DNA of 5,269 bases from Nitrospirota bacterium (GTDB taxonomy: Bacteria; Nitrospirota; Thermodesulfovibrionia; Thermodesulfovibrionales; JdFR-85), in assembly GCA_003232715.1 (NCBI GenBank), contig QIJG01000092.1, forward strand, positions 1 to 5,269, given 5' to 3'. The position numbers were made by a program, and so were the translations under genes. Under the pieces are notes generated by a model. It did no database searches and had not been told where the DNA came from. It was given only the letters and a program-made list of their open reading frames with translations. Of the stretch, positions 1-5,269 are shown piece by piece. Every line of letters starts with the position of its first letter. Position 1 is the stretch's first letter.

Positions 1-1305
1 GGCACCACCAGTCCGGGGACTCTGGTTGCGAAAAACCAGACTGCCACCACCTTTAACCCTGGGCCGTTTGCAGCGGATGAAACATATTACTGGCGGATAG
101 ATGTGAATTACTCCGGTGGCACAAATACAGGAGATTCCTGGAATTTTACGACCTGTCAAAAAAATGATGTGACCTTTTTCTTTGCCAGTGATCTGCACCT
201 CAACCAACCCTGGAATGCAACTAACATTAATAGTCAAGAAATGATCGAGAGAATGAACGCTCTTCCGGGTACTGCCTATCCGAATACACCCGGAGGAACC
301 GTGGCGCGTCCTCGCGGCCTGCTTTTGGCCGGAGACCTTACCAACTACTATGGGGTGCCGGGCCAATGGTATGAATTCACTAATGATTACGGTGTTGTCA
401 ACGGAGAGGGAAGAATAGATTTTCCAGTGTACGAAGGATACGGGAATCATGATTTTGATACTCTTTCCGACCCCCCTACGATTTCTCCTGAAAGCCCCTT
501 GACGGATGTGGTTATAGACGGGATCAGAAGCCGGAACGAACAACGTGCAGAAGAAGTGAATGTCTCAAGTAACGGTCTTCACTATTCCTGGGACTGGGAT
601 TCGGTTCATTTTGTGAGCCTGAATCTTTATCCTGGTTTCAACAACCCGTATTCTAAAGGCAGCCTCGCTTTTCTTGAAAAAGACCTGGCTAACAACGTTG
701 GCGTCAGTGGAAGACCTGTTGTGATCTTTTTCCATTTAGGTGCACTCAGAAGTAGGAGGACAGCTGCTGCTTTTTATTATGCAATCCACGATTACAACGT
801 GATCGGTATTTTTCATGGACATACACACACAGGAAGAAGGCACTATCTATGGCCTGCAAGTACGCTTTATAAACAGTTTGATGTATACGAGCACGGTCCG
901 GCTACTTTTGATCCTAAGGCTACCAAGAAGTTTTTGAGGTACCTGGTTGTTGATATCGACAGCGGGAACAATACCATGACGGTTGTGCCGCGCTATACTA
1001 CAACAGACACTCTAATTGATAATTGGGAAACATCAAGTTATATTTGGTCAAAGGCCATCTCCTTCGGAAATACAACAGGTGATACCGTACCGCCGACACC
1101 TGACCCGATGATCTGGGCCGTTAAACCTTATGTGACAAGCGGCACATCAATCTCAATGACTGCAACTATAGCCACTGTGACGGTGTTCAATATTACTTTG
1201 AAGAAACTACCGGCAATCCCGGAGGTACTGACAGTGGATGGCAGAATAGCGAGACCTATGAGGATACAGGGCTGGTTGCAAATACTATATACTCCTACAG
1301 GGTAA
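1..1305 (+). CDS. Secreted calcineurin-like metallophosphoesterase, 5'-partial and frameshifted at the 3' end
   Basis: The frame is open from the first base, so the true start lies left of the window; the GTG at 103 is an internal Val codon. Codons 1-51 are the end of a fibronectin-III-like module (YYWRIDV at 29-35, then GDSWNFTT). The catalytic domain follows with the full metallophosphoesterase set: SDLH (Asp64, His66), AGDL (Asp112), GNHD (Asn149, His150), a lone His245 in FFHLG, and HGHTH (272-276). These residues bind the two metal ions used to hydrolyse phosphoesters; the substrate cannot be told from sequence. The attached module suggests an exported, multidomain protein, but the signal peptide is outside the window. 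From about codon 360 the protein stops matching the expected second fibronectin-like domain and ends at TAA 1303-1305. The correct continuation is in another frame (next entry), so the last 45 or so residues are probably spurious. Family call is firm; specific role unknown. Confidence 0.88.
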   Translation, partial: GTTSPGTLVAKNQTATTFNPGPFAADETYYWRIDVNYSGGTNTGDSWNFTTCQKNDVTFFFASDLHLNQPWNATNINSQEMIERMNALPGTAYPNTPGGTVARPRGLLLAGDLTNYYGVPGQWYEFTNDYGVVNGEGRIDFPVYEGYGNHDFDTLSDPPTISPESPLTDVVIDGIRSRNEQRAEEVNVSSNGLHYSWDWDSVHFVSLNLYPGFNNPYSKGSLAFLEKDLANNVGVSGRPVVIFFHLGALRSRRTAAAFYYAIHDYNVIGIFHGHTHTGRRHYLWPASTLYKQFDVYEHGPATFDPKATKKFLRYLVVDIDSGNNTMTVVPRYTTTDTLIDNWETSSYIWSKAISFGNTTGDTVPPTPDPMIWAVKPYVTSGTSISMTATIATVTVFNITLKKLPAIPEVLTVDGRIARPMRIQGWLQILYTPTG

Positions 1306-1379
1306 AGACGCGGGACCTGTCCAGCAATGTAAACGAGACCGGGTATTCGCCTGAGAGAGCAAAGATTGCTGGATACTAA
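1179..1379 (+). pseudogene. Out-of-frame continuation of the metallophosphoesterase C-terminal fibronectin-like domain
   Basis: Reading from GAC at 1179 gives DGVQYYFEETTGNPGG, then DSGWQNSETYEDTGL, then YSYRVKTRDLSSNVNETGYS, ending IAGY and TAA at 1377-1379. This is the pattern of the C-terminal fibronectin-like module that commonly follows a 'PPTPDPM.WA...SISMTATTATD' lead. That lead is present in the preceding frame at about 1090-1176. The join therefore sits at 1174-1179: codons GCC ACT are followed by GT and then GAC, one base short of an expected GNT (Asp) codon. No homopolymer or canonical slippery heptamer is visible there, so programmed frameshifting is unlikely. A real one-base deletion or a sequencing error fits better. 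If corrected, the gene ends at 1379 rather than 1305. Confidence 0.85.
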
Positions 1380-1422
1380 CAAATACAGTTGCCGGTTATT
1401 ATCCGATATTAAGCGGATTTGA

Positions 1423-1611
1423 AAAAAGAGAGAAGTTGCTTATGAGTGGAAGACATAAGAATACAAAGACAATGGTTTTTCGGAAGGGGAGAATTATGGA
1501 GTCATAGCCCGGGAAGTCGAAAAAGTCCTTCCCGGGATAGTCAGGGAGGGCAAAGAAAGTGGCAAGTCTGTGTCCTACACCCAGCTCTTCACTCCGGGTT
1601 TTTTATTTTAA
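1423..1611 (+). pseudogene. Degenerate fragment of a Peptidase S74 (tail-fibre intramolecular chaperone) domain
   Basis: In the frame starting at 1423 the sequence reads VAYEWKT, an in-frame TAA at 1456-1458, then EYKDNGFSEGENYGVIAREV, EKVLPGIVREGKESGKSVSY and TQL, before diverging to a stop at 1609-1611. The blocks 'YEWK', 'YGVIA.EVEKVLP.IV' and 'K.VSYT.L' are the conserved core of the S74 self-cleaving chaperone domain found at the C-terminus of phage tail spikes and bacterial fibre-like surface proteins. The domain's usual beginning (an SD-R-K type stretch with the self-cleaving Ser) is absent upstream, where a TGA at 1420-1422 closes the frame. The C-terminal helix after 'YTQL' is also missing. 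With no start codon, an internal stop and truncation at both ends, it is a relic rather than a working gene. It may come from a lost surface-protein or prophage gene. Confidence 0.75.
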
Positions 1612-1693
1612 GAAGTCAAGTGAAAAACGACCATCTTTCTCTCTTCTTTACATGCAAATACCTAACCGGACATTGCTGGGTATCAGACAATTG

Positions 1694-1722
1694 TTGAATT
1701 ACCTTGCTTTTTTTAATTAAAA
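1694..1722 (+). promoter_or_regulatory. Possible weak sigma-70-like promoter for the MerR gene
   Basis: TTGAAT (1694-1699) and TTAAAA (1717-1722) are separated by 17 bases inside the AT-rich island. Alternative hexamers in the same island (for example TTTAAT at 1728-1733) are as good, so the exact promoter is uncertain. If used, it would give a leader of about 170 bases before the MerR start at 1900. Confidence 0.25.
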
Positions 1723-1787
1723 AAGTTTTTAATAATTACAATTAGTAAAAGTCCTGATTACCCGGGACATCAGCAACCGCAATTGAA

Positions 1788-1870
1788 GGCGGACGGCAAT
1801 AATAAATCCTTAATGACCGCGTCGGAACCAGAACATGGAAACCCTGCTGAACTGATACCAATAGTCCGCC
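1788..1870 (+). repeat. Long-range inverted repeat in the putative MerR leader
   Basis: GGCGGAC at 1788-1794 is the exact reverse complement of GTCCGCC at 1864-1870. They could form the closing stem of an 83-base structure ending about 30 bases before the ATG. The interior shows only short possible pairings. A 7-bp match over this distance may be chance, so this is recorded as a candidate only. Confidence 0.3.
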
Positions 1871-1899
1871 CCAGGCTTAAATGTAGATAGTGGTTTAAG

Positions 1900-2358
1900 A
1901 TGAAAGAAAAGAAAAAAACAAGAAAAGATATGACAGAAGAGGAAAAGATGGCTATGCCTCTTTATCCTATAGGGATAGTGGCTGAATTAATCGGTACCAC
2001 AGACCAGACCTTGCGGCTTTATGAAAAACACGGCCTGATGAAACCTGCACGAAGAAACAAGAACAGATACTATTCTGAAAACGATATCAAATGGCTGAAA
2101 TGCCTGAGGGACCTTATCCATATAAAGAAGATCAGCATCGAGGGAATCAAGAAACTCCTCGAATATGCCCCTTGCTGGCAGATAACCGACTGTCCGGAAA
2201 AAACAAGGGACCTTTGTTCCGCCTATATCGACAAGAGCAAACCCTGCTGGGAGCTCAACCGTATGATATGTAACAGTGAACCTGAGAGGATATGTGAAGA
2301 TTGCATTGTCTATATCTCGCAGATGGTCGGAAAAATATCAGAACCGGATCCTCAATAG
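1900..2358 (+). CDS. MerR-family transcriptional regulator with a C-terminal cysteine-rich (CW-type) domain
   Basis: This 152-residue protein has a MerR winged-helix DNA-binding domain at about residues 22-88: YPIGIVAELIGTTDQTLRLY forms the helix-turn-helix, NRYYSENDI the wing and following helix, and ISIEGIKKLL the end of the domain. The sequence is closest in style to HspR-like members. Residues 91-135 hold seven cysteines (92, 98, 106, 116, 124, 132, 135) in the pattern PCW-x5-C-x7-C-x9-CW-x7-C-x7-C-x2-C, with two Cys-Trp pairs. Similar CW modules occur in signalling proteins; binding of a metal or Fe-S cluster is inferred. MerR proteins usually act as dimers on a promoter spacer and respond to an effector through the C-terminus, so metal, redox or oxygen sensing is plausible. 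No target gene is adjacent except the convergent operon. The ATG at 1900 has no clear ribosome site; the ATG at 1948 (residue 17) does and may be the true start. The TAG stop lies at the end of the downstream repeat. Confidence 0.9.
   Translation: MKEKKKTRKDMTEEEKMAMPLYPIGIVAELIGTTDQTLRLYEKHGLMKPARRNKNRYYSENDIKWLKCLRDLIHIKKISIEGIKKLLEYAPCWQITDCPEKTRDLCSAYIDKSKPCWELNRMICNSEPERICEDCIVYISQMVGKISEPDPQ
1936..1942 (+). promoter_or_regulatory. Shine-Dalgarno-like site favouring an internal MerR start at 1948
   Basis: GAAGAGG sits five bases before ATG 1948, whereas the region before ATG 1900 (GTGGTTTAAG) has little complementarity to 16S rRNA. Starting at 1948 removes a highly charged Lys/Glu-rich 16-residue leader but leaves the whole DNA-binding domain. 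The sequence is also coding under the longer model, so this is suggestive only. Confidence 0.4.
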
Positions 2359-2476
2359 TGTCATGTCAACCTTGTTATGTCGGAGGGTTGAATTGTCATT
2401 CCCGCAACGTCGGGAATCATATCCCTCTTTGATTCCCGACAAGCCGGAATGACAATTGAGAGTTGACACGGCACTA
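2356..2476. repeat. Long imperfect inverted-repeat element (MITE-like or dispersed palindrome) between convergent genes
   Basis: The ends are TAGTGTCATGTCAAC (2356-2370) and GTTGACACGGCACTA (2462-2476), reverse complements with two mismatches. Inside, AATTGTCATTCC (2391-2402) pairs exactly with 2446-2457, and TCGGGAATCA (2410-2419) pairs exactly with 2430-2439, around a 10-base loop. Each half also contains a smaller palindrome of the ATTCCCG-N6-CGGGAAT type, a motif common in dispersed bacterial intergenic repeats. The TA dinucleotides at both outer ends would fit the target preference of Tc1/mariner-IS630 type elements, but no transposase is present. The TAG of the left end is the stop codon of the MerR gene, and the mirrored TAG of the right end is the stop codon of the TPR gene. 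The stem in RNA could also end transcription from both sides. Confidence 0.75.
2391..2457. terminator. Possible bidirectional terminator hairpin formed by the repeat core
   Basis: The 12-bp outer and 10-bp inner stems, separated by a 6-7 base internal loop, form a strong hairpin lying between two convergent genes, where a shared terminator would be expected. There is no U-run immediately after either arm, so it is not a classical intrinsic terminator. Function is inferred from position and stem strength. Confidence 0.35.
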
Positions 2477-2791
2477 TGGTTTTGCGCGTTGGAAATCTAT
2501 CTTTTCAGGTCTGAAATCCGGATCCACCAAATATGCCTCATCAAAATACTTCATGGCCTCTTCGTACCTTCCCAGTTCATACAAGGCGTATCCCATAAGG
2601 TAATATGCTGAGGGTTCCGGTCTTTTCTGAAGATAATCCCTCAGTTCATTTACCGCTTCTTTAAAGTTGCCCTTTTTATACAGGGAGAGCGCATGGTTGT
2701 AAGTGCCGTTTGGCTGGGCATTCAAAACACTTGGCGCCATCATCAGAGACAAAGAGATTATCATAACAATAATAAACAAAACCCTTTTCAT
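2474..2791 (-). CDS. Small exported TPR-repeat protein
   Basis: The product has 105 residues. Residues 1-25 are a signal peptide (MKR, a hydrophobic core, then a likely signal peptidase I site after SVLNA); there is no lipobox cysteine, so it is soluble rather than lipid-anchored. Two tetratricopeptide repeats fill the rest: about 28-59 (YNHALSLYKKGNFKEAVNEL) and 60-93 (YYLMGYALYELGRYEEAMKY, ending LVDPDF). TPRs bind other proteins or peptides, here in the periplasm. It lies 21 bases downstream of the PBP1A-family gene, has a strong Shine-Dalgarno site, and is almost certainly co-transcribed with it. A role as a partner or regulator of that cell-wall synthase is possible, because the TPR proteins CpoB and LpoA act on class A PBPs in E. 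coli, but no direct homology to them is claimed. The TAG stop is in the end of the intergenic repeat. Confidence 0.87.
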   Translation of the reverse strand: MKRVLFIIVMIISLSLMMAPSVLNAQPNGTYNHALSLYKKGNFKEAVNELRDYLQKRPEPSAYYLMGYALYELGRYEEAMKYFDEAYLVDPDFRPEKIDFQRAKP

Positions 2792-2796
2792 ACCAT

Positions 2797-2803
2797 CCTC
2801 CTT
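2797..2803 (-). promoter_or_regulatory. Strong ribosome binding site of the TPR gene
   Basis: On the minus strand AAGGAGG lies five bases before the ATG, within the 21-base gap after the PBP1A stop codon. It supports the chosen start and independent translation initiation of the second cistron. Confidence 0.8.
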
Positions 2804-2812
2804 GGTTTTTGA

Positions 2813-5122
2813 TTAGTCCTTACCTGTTCCGCCAAACAAACTTTTCAACAATTTCCTCAATCTGTTCATGTACTTCCATTCAGGCTCCGTCCCCTCAATA
2901 AAATACTCCTCAACGGCATTAGATGAATTATTCAGGACCTGCAAGCCTGTCGTTTTGTCTATGTAATATTTTACAACATTATCAGGTTTAATGAAATCCC
3001 CTGTATCCTTTTTTGTAACAGCCTTCATGAAATTCAGCCAGATGGGTGCAGCCACCCTTCCACCACTCATGCCATTGCCTAAGGATACCGGGTTATCATA
3101 ACCAACCCATACTCCGGCAAGCAGCCCGGGGGTATAACCAACAAACCAGGCATCAATGAAATTATCAGTTGTCCCGGTCTTCCCCGCAGACGGTACCTGA
3201 AGTCCTGAAGCCCTTTTCCCCGTACCTCTCCGTATTACATCTTCCAGCATACTGGTTATAAGGTAAGCCACCCCCGGTGAAGTTACCTTATGACCCTCGG
3301 GAATATTAAACTCAAGGATACGTCCATCAGAAGAAACCACCTGTTTTATGGCTACAGGGTTCATTCTGACCCCTTCATTTGCAAAGACAGTATAGCACAT
3401 CGTGAGCCTCAGAGGAGAAACCGTCAGAGAGCCAAGTGCAAGGCTGAGGTCATTCGGGATGTTTCCTTCAAACCCGCAGGTTTTGGCAAAAGAGACAAGG
3501 TCTTCCACTCCAAGAGATTCCGCAAGTCTTACAGTGGCCACGTTGAGCGAATTCACCAATGCCTCCCGCAACCTTACAGGACCGGAATATTTCCTGTCAT
3601 AATTAACAGGCTCCCACTGCCTGCCATCCCCTGCAGGATAGCTTATCGGTTCATCCTTTAATATGGTTGCCGGGGTCAGGCCTTTTTCCAGGGCAAGGGC
3701 ATAAACAACGGGTTTGAATGCCGAACCGGCCTGCCGTCTTGCATTCAGGACACGGTTGAACTGGCTTTTTCTGAAATCATATCCCCCCGCCATTGCCTCT
3801 ATATATCCGGTTTTGGGTTGTACCGCAATCAGTGCCCCCTGAACAAGCGGCTCCTGCGCCAGTGATACATAAGCAATACCATTCTCTATCTTTATCAGTT
3901 TTACAAGGATTAGATCCCCCTTGGAGAGCAACTTTTCAAGGTTGAAGTTCTTCTGATAGTGAGCGGTCTTCTGTTTGGGCTTAAAAACCTTTCTCGCCCA
4001 CAGGGCATCCCTTAGTTTCAGGATACCATAGGCACCGTTGACCTTCAGAATGGCCCTGTTTCTGTATACCCTGAGCACAGTTGCCCTCAACAGCTCCCCT
4101 TTCAGAGAGGAAAGGCCGTCTGCCCCGGCAATAGATCTGAGTTCTTTCTGTACATCCACTCCATCAATATGTCCTGTCACTCCCCTCCAGCCCCTCTGCT
4201 TGTCCACGGCTTCAAGCCCTTCTCTCAGTGCCCTCCTGGCCTGAATCTGGGCCCATCTTCTTAAGGTGGTGTATACGCGAAGGCCGCCCTTGTATACCAT
4301 CTCTGTACCATATTCCTCTTCAAGGTAATTACGCACATAGCTTAAAAAATAGCCGTAACCCTCTTTTTTAGCACCTGCATTCAAAAGCCTCAACCCCTTC
4401 TTCGCAGCTCGAATCCTCTCTGATGGCCTCAAAAACCCCTTTTTTTCCATCCTCATCAATACCAGCTTCATCCGGTCTTCCGCCCTTTTAATATTTCTGT
4501 ATGGGGAATAATACCCGGGTGATTTAAGCAGCCCGGCAAGCATTGCAGCCTCTGTAAGGTCTATCTCCCTCACCGACTTTCCGAAATAGACCCTTGAAGC
4601 CATCTCAACGCCGTAAGCCCCCTCACCAAAATATGTCCTGTTCAGATAAAGCTCCAGTATCTCCTCTTTTGAGAGTTCTTTCTCTATCCTCATTGCAAGT
4701 ATAGCCTCCCGGAACTTGCGTCTCAGTGTCTTTTCATGAGAAAGATACAGTATCTTGGCAAGCTGCTGCGTAATTGTACTGCCGCCCTCTTTGAACCTCC
4801 AGTGGATAATGTCCGTTCCCAGTGCACGGACAAGAGCAAAGTAATCAAGCCCTTTGTGCTCAAAAAACCTTGAATCTTCTGTTGCAAGCACTGCATAGAC
4901 CAGATACTGCGGGATTTCACTGATAGGCACATACCTGCCCCTCTCCATCTTGAACTCACCTATAAGCACATTGTCATTGGCATAAACCTTTGTCACCGCA
5001 GCCGGTTTATATGATTTCAACTGATCAATCGACGGAAGGTCCTTCAGGATAAAGAAATAGAAAGCCACACCCGATAATATGAATATAAGGAATGAGATTT
5101 TAATGATTGTCCTGATTTTCAC
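2813..5122 (-). CDS. mrcA: Penicillin-binding protein 1A-family bifunctional peptidoglycan synthase (class A PBP)
   Basis: This 769-residue inner-membrane protein polymerises lipid II into glycan strands and cross-links them in the periplasm. A short cytoplasmic tail is followed by one membrane segment (about 7-26). The GT51 glycosyltransferase domain spans about 55-225: ATEDSRFFEHKG (Glu82 catalytic), GGSTITQQLAK (113-123), RRKFREAILAMRIEKE with Glu139, ILELYLNRTYFG, and AAMLAGLLKSP. An OB-like insert lies at about 315-425. The transpeptidase domain (about 428-700) has SAFK (Ser467 nucleophile, Lys470), SLN (525-527) and KTGT (648-651). All key residues are present and the length is normal, so it should be active and beta-lactam sensitive. 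The start is GTG, preceded in frame by TAA only two codons upstream, so no longer start is possible; the ribosome site (AAGAAG) is weak. It is first in an operon with the downstream TPR gene. Assignment to the PBP1A rather than PBP1B branch rests on the OB insert and overall sequence style. Confidence 0.96.
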   Translation of the reverse strand: MKIRTIIKISFLIFILSGVAFYFFILKDLPSIDQLKSYKPAAVTKVYANDNVLIGEFKMERGRYVPISEIPQYLVYAVLATEDSRFFEHKGLDYFALVRALGTDIIHWRFKEGGSTITQQLAKILYLSHEKTLRRKFREAILAMRIEKELSKEEILELYLNRTYFGEGAYGVEMASRVYFGKSVREIDLTEAAMLAGLLKSPGYYSPYRNIKRAEDRMKLVLMRMEKKGFLRPSERIRAAKKGLRLLNAGAKKEGYGYFLSYVRNYLEEEYGTEMVYKGGLRVYTTLRRWAQIQARRALREGLEAVDKQRGWRGVTGHIDGVDVQKELRSIAGADGLSSLKGELLRATVLRVYRNRAILKVNGAYGILKLRDALWARKVFKPKQKTAHYQKNFNLEKLLSKGDLILVKLIKIENGIAYVSLAQEPLVQGALIAVQPKTGYIEAMAGGYDFRKSQFNRVLNARRQAGSAFKPVVYALALEKGLTPATILKDEPISYPAGDGRQWEPVNYDRKYSGPVRLREALVNSLNVATVRLAESLGVEDLVSFAKTCGFEGNIPNDLSLALGSLTVSPLRLTMCYTVFANEGVRMNPVAIKQVVSSDGRILEFNIPEGHKVTSPGVAYLITSMLEDVIRRGTGKRASGLQVPSAGKTGTTDNFIDAWFVGYTPGLLAGVWVGYDNPVSLGNGMSGGRVAAPIWLNFMKAVTKKDTGDFIKPDNVVKYYIDKTTGLQVLNNSSNAVEEYFIEGTEPEWKYMNRLRKLLKSLFGGTGKD

Positions 5123-5185
5123 GCTTCTTTATAATAACTCAAAACCAGTGACAAGGTGGTACTTCCGGTTTTAAGATAAACAGGA

Positions 5186-5200
5186 CAGGCTATCAGCCTG
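5186..5200. other. Small perfect hairpin in the divergent intergenic region
   Basis: CAGGCT and AGCCTG are separated by three bases, giving a 6-bp stem between the PBP1A start and the rightward promoter. It could be a protein-binding half-site pair or part of a leader; it has no U-run and is not a terminator. It is short enough to be chance. Confidence 0.3.
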
Positions 5201-5220
5201 ACTTTCCCGAAGAGGGTTAT

Positions 5221-5250
5221 TTGACGAAAAAAGCGAAAACCCTGTAAAAT
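5221..5250 (+). promoter_or_regulatory. Sigma-70-like promoter directed out of the right edge
   Basis: TTGACG (5221-5226) and TAAAAT (5245-5250) are separated by 18 bases, five of six matches to consensus in each hexamer. Transcription would start near 5257 and leave the window. An ATG at 5266-5268 follows a GGGAG only three bases away, too close for a good ribosome site, so the start of the next gene is not established. The arrangement makes 5123-5269 a divergent promoter region with the PBP1A gene. For the minus strand, only a poor candidate (TTGTCA, 15 bases, TATAAA, just before the GTG) is visible. Confidence 0.5.
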
Positions 5251-5269
5251 CAAGCTTGGGAGCGAATGG

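Larger units (their letters stand above)
1612..1899. other. Non-coding stretch upstream of the MerR gene
   Basis: I see no convincing gene here on either strand. The left part (1612-1700) is unremarkable. About 1704-1750 is a strongly AT-rich island containing the near-palindrome CTTTTTTTAATTAAAAAAG (about 1707-1725), a plausible site for promoter elements. From about 1750 to 1875 base composition returns to normal, and a 7-bp inverted repeat (1788-1794 with 1864-1870) brackets about 69 bases. No known riboswitch signature could be matched by eye. Confidence 0.6.

Noticed and set aside
1128..1382. Minus-strand open frame of 84 codons
   Set aside because: It is antisense to the frameshifted phosphoesterase tail, whose own frames show clear domain similarity.
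1401..1418. Short inverted repeat ATCCG/CGGAT after the phosphoesterase stop
   Set aside because: A five-base stem with an eight-base loop and no U-tract is too weak to call a terminator.
1508..1536. Perfect 9-bp inverted repeat (CCCGGGAAG / CTTCCCGGG) with an 11-base loop
   Set aside because: It lies inside the S74 coding relic, encodes conserved residues (AREVEKVLPG), and no U-run follows, so it is better explained as a coincidence of codons than as a terminator.
1446..1697. Open frame of 83 codons on the + strand
   Set aside because: It overlaps the S74 relic in a different frame, has no family resemblance and no ribosome site.
1830..1870. Slight resemblance to a TPP riboswitch (ACCCTGCTGAACTGATACC)
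   Set aside because: The essential CUGAGA element and the paired arms are missing, and the gene downstream is a regulator rather than thiamine-related.
3290..3661. Plus-strand open frame of 123 codons inside the PBP1A gene
   Set aside because: It is antisense to the transpeptidase domain, with no recognisable motifs; a by-product of the codon use of the real gene.
5128..5154. Possible minus-strand promoter TTGTCA / TATAAA for the PBP1A gene
   Set aside because: The 15-base spacer is short and transcription would begin essentially at the GTG start, leaving no room for a ribosome site.

Overview
The window looks like a moderate-GC (roughly mid-40s %) chromosomal segment of a Gram-negative-type bacterium. 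The guess at lineage (Nitrospirota, Desulfobacterota or a neighbouring phylum, perhaps from a metagenome) is inference only. It rests on three things: the Cys/Trp-rich tail on a MerR regulator, a GTCATTCCCG-type dispersed palindrome, and a secreted metallophosphoesterase carrying 'YYWRID'-type fibronectin-III-like modules. No rRNA, tRNA, CRISPR array or transposase gene is visible.

Left part (1-1611, + strand): the 3' portion of a gene for an extracytoplasmic calcineurin-like metallophosphoesterase enters from the left edge. Its reading frame stops at 1305. However, the DNA clearly continues to encode the expected C-terminal fibronectin-like domain in another frame up to 1379, so there is a one-base frameshift near 1175-1179. 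Immediately after it lies a truncated remnant of a Peptidase S74-type (tail-fibre intramolecular chaperone) domain, interrupted by an in-frame TAA. This makes 1170-1611 a zone of gene decay or, less excitingly, of poor sequence quality.

Middle (1612-2476): an AT-rich non-coding stretch of about 290 bases precedes a MerR-family regulator (1900-2358). The regulator has an HspR-like DNA-binding domain and a C-terminal seven-cysteine module that probably binds a metal or Fe-S cluster. It converges on the right-hand operon. The two convergent genes are separated by an inverted-repeat element whose two TAG ends are exactly the stop codons of both genes.

Right part (2474-5122, - strand): a two-gene operon. 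A class A penicillin-binding protein of the PBP1A family (GTG start, all GT51 and transpeptidase motifs intact) is followed 21 bases later by a small exported TPR protein with a strong Shine-Dalgarno site. PBP1A polymerises and cross-links peptidoglycan in the periplasm. The TPR protein is plausibly a periplasmic adaptor for it, comparable in principle to the TPR proteins CpoB and LpoA of E. coli, but this is inferred from linkage only. The right edge (5123-5269) is a divergent promoter region with a good sigma-70-like promoter pointing out of the window.

No wholly new system is evident. The most interesting items are the repeat that supplies two stop codons, the Cys-rich MerR regulator, the PBP-TPR pairing, and the frameshifted phosphoesterase next to an S74 remnant.
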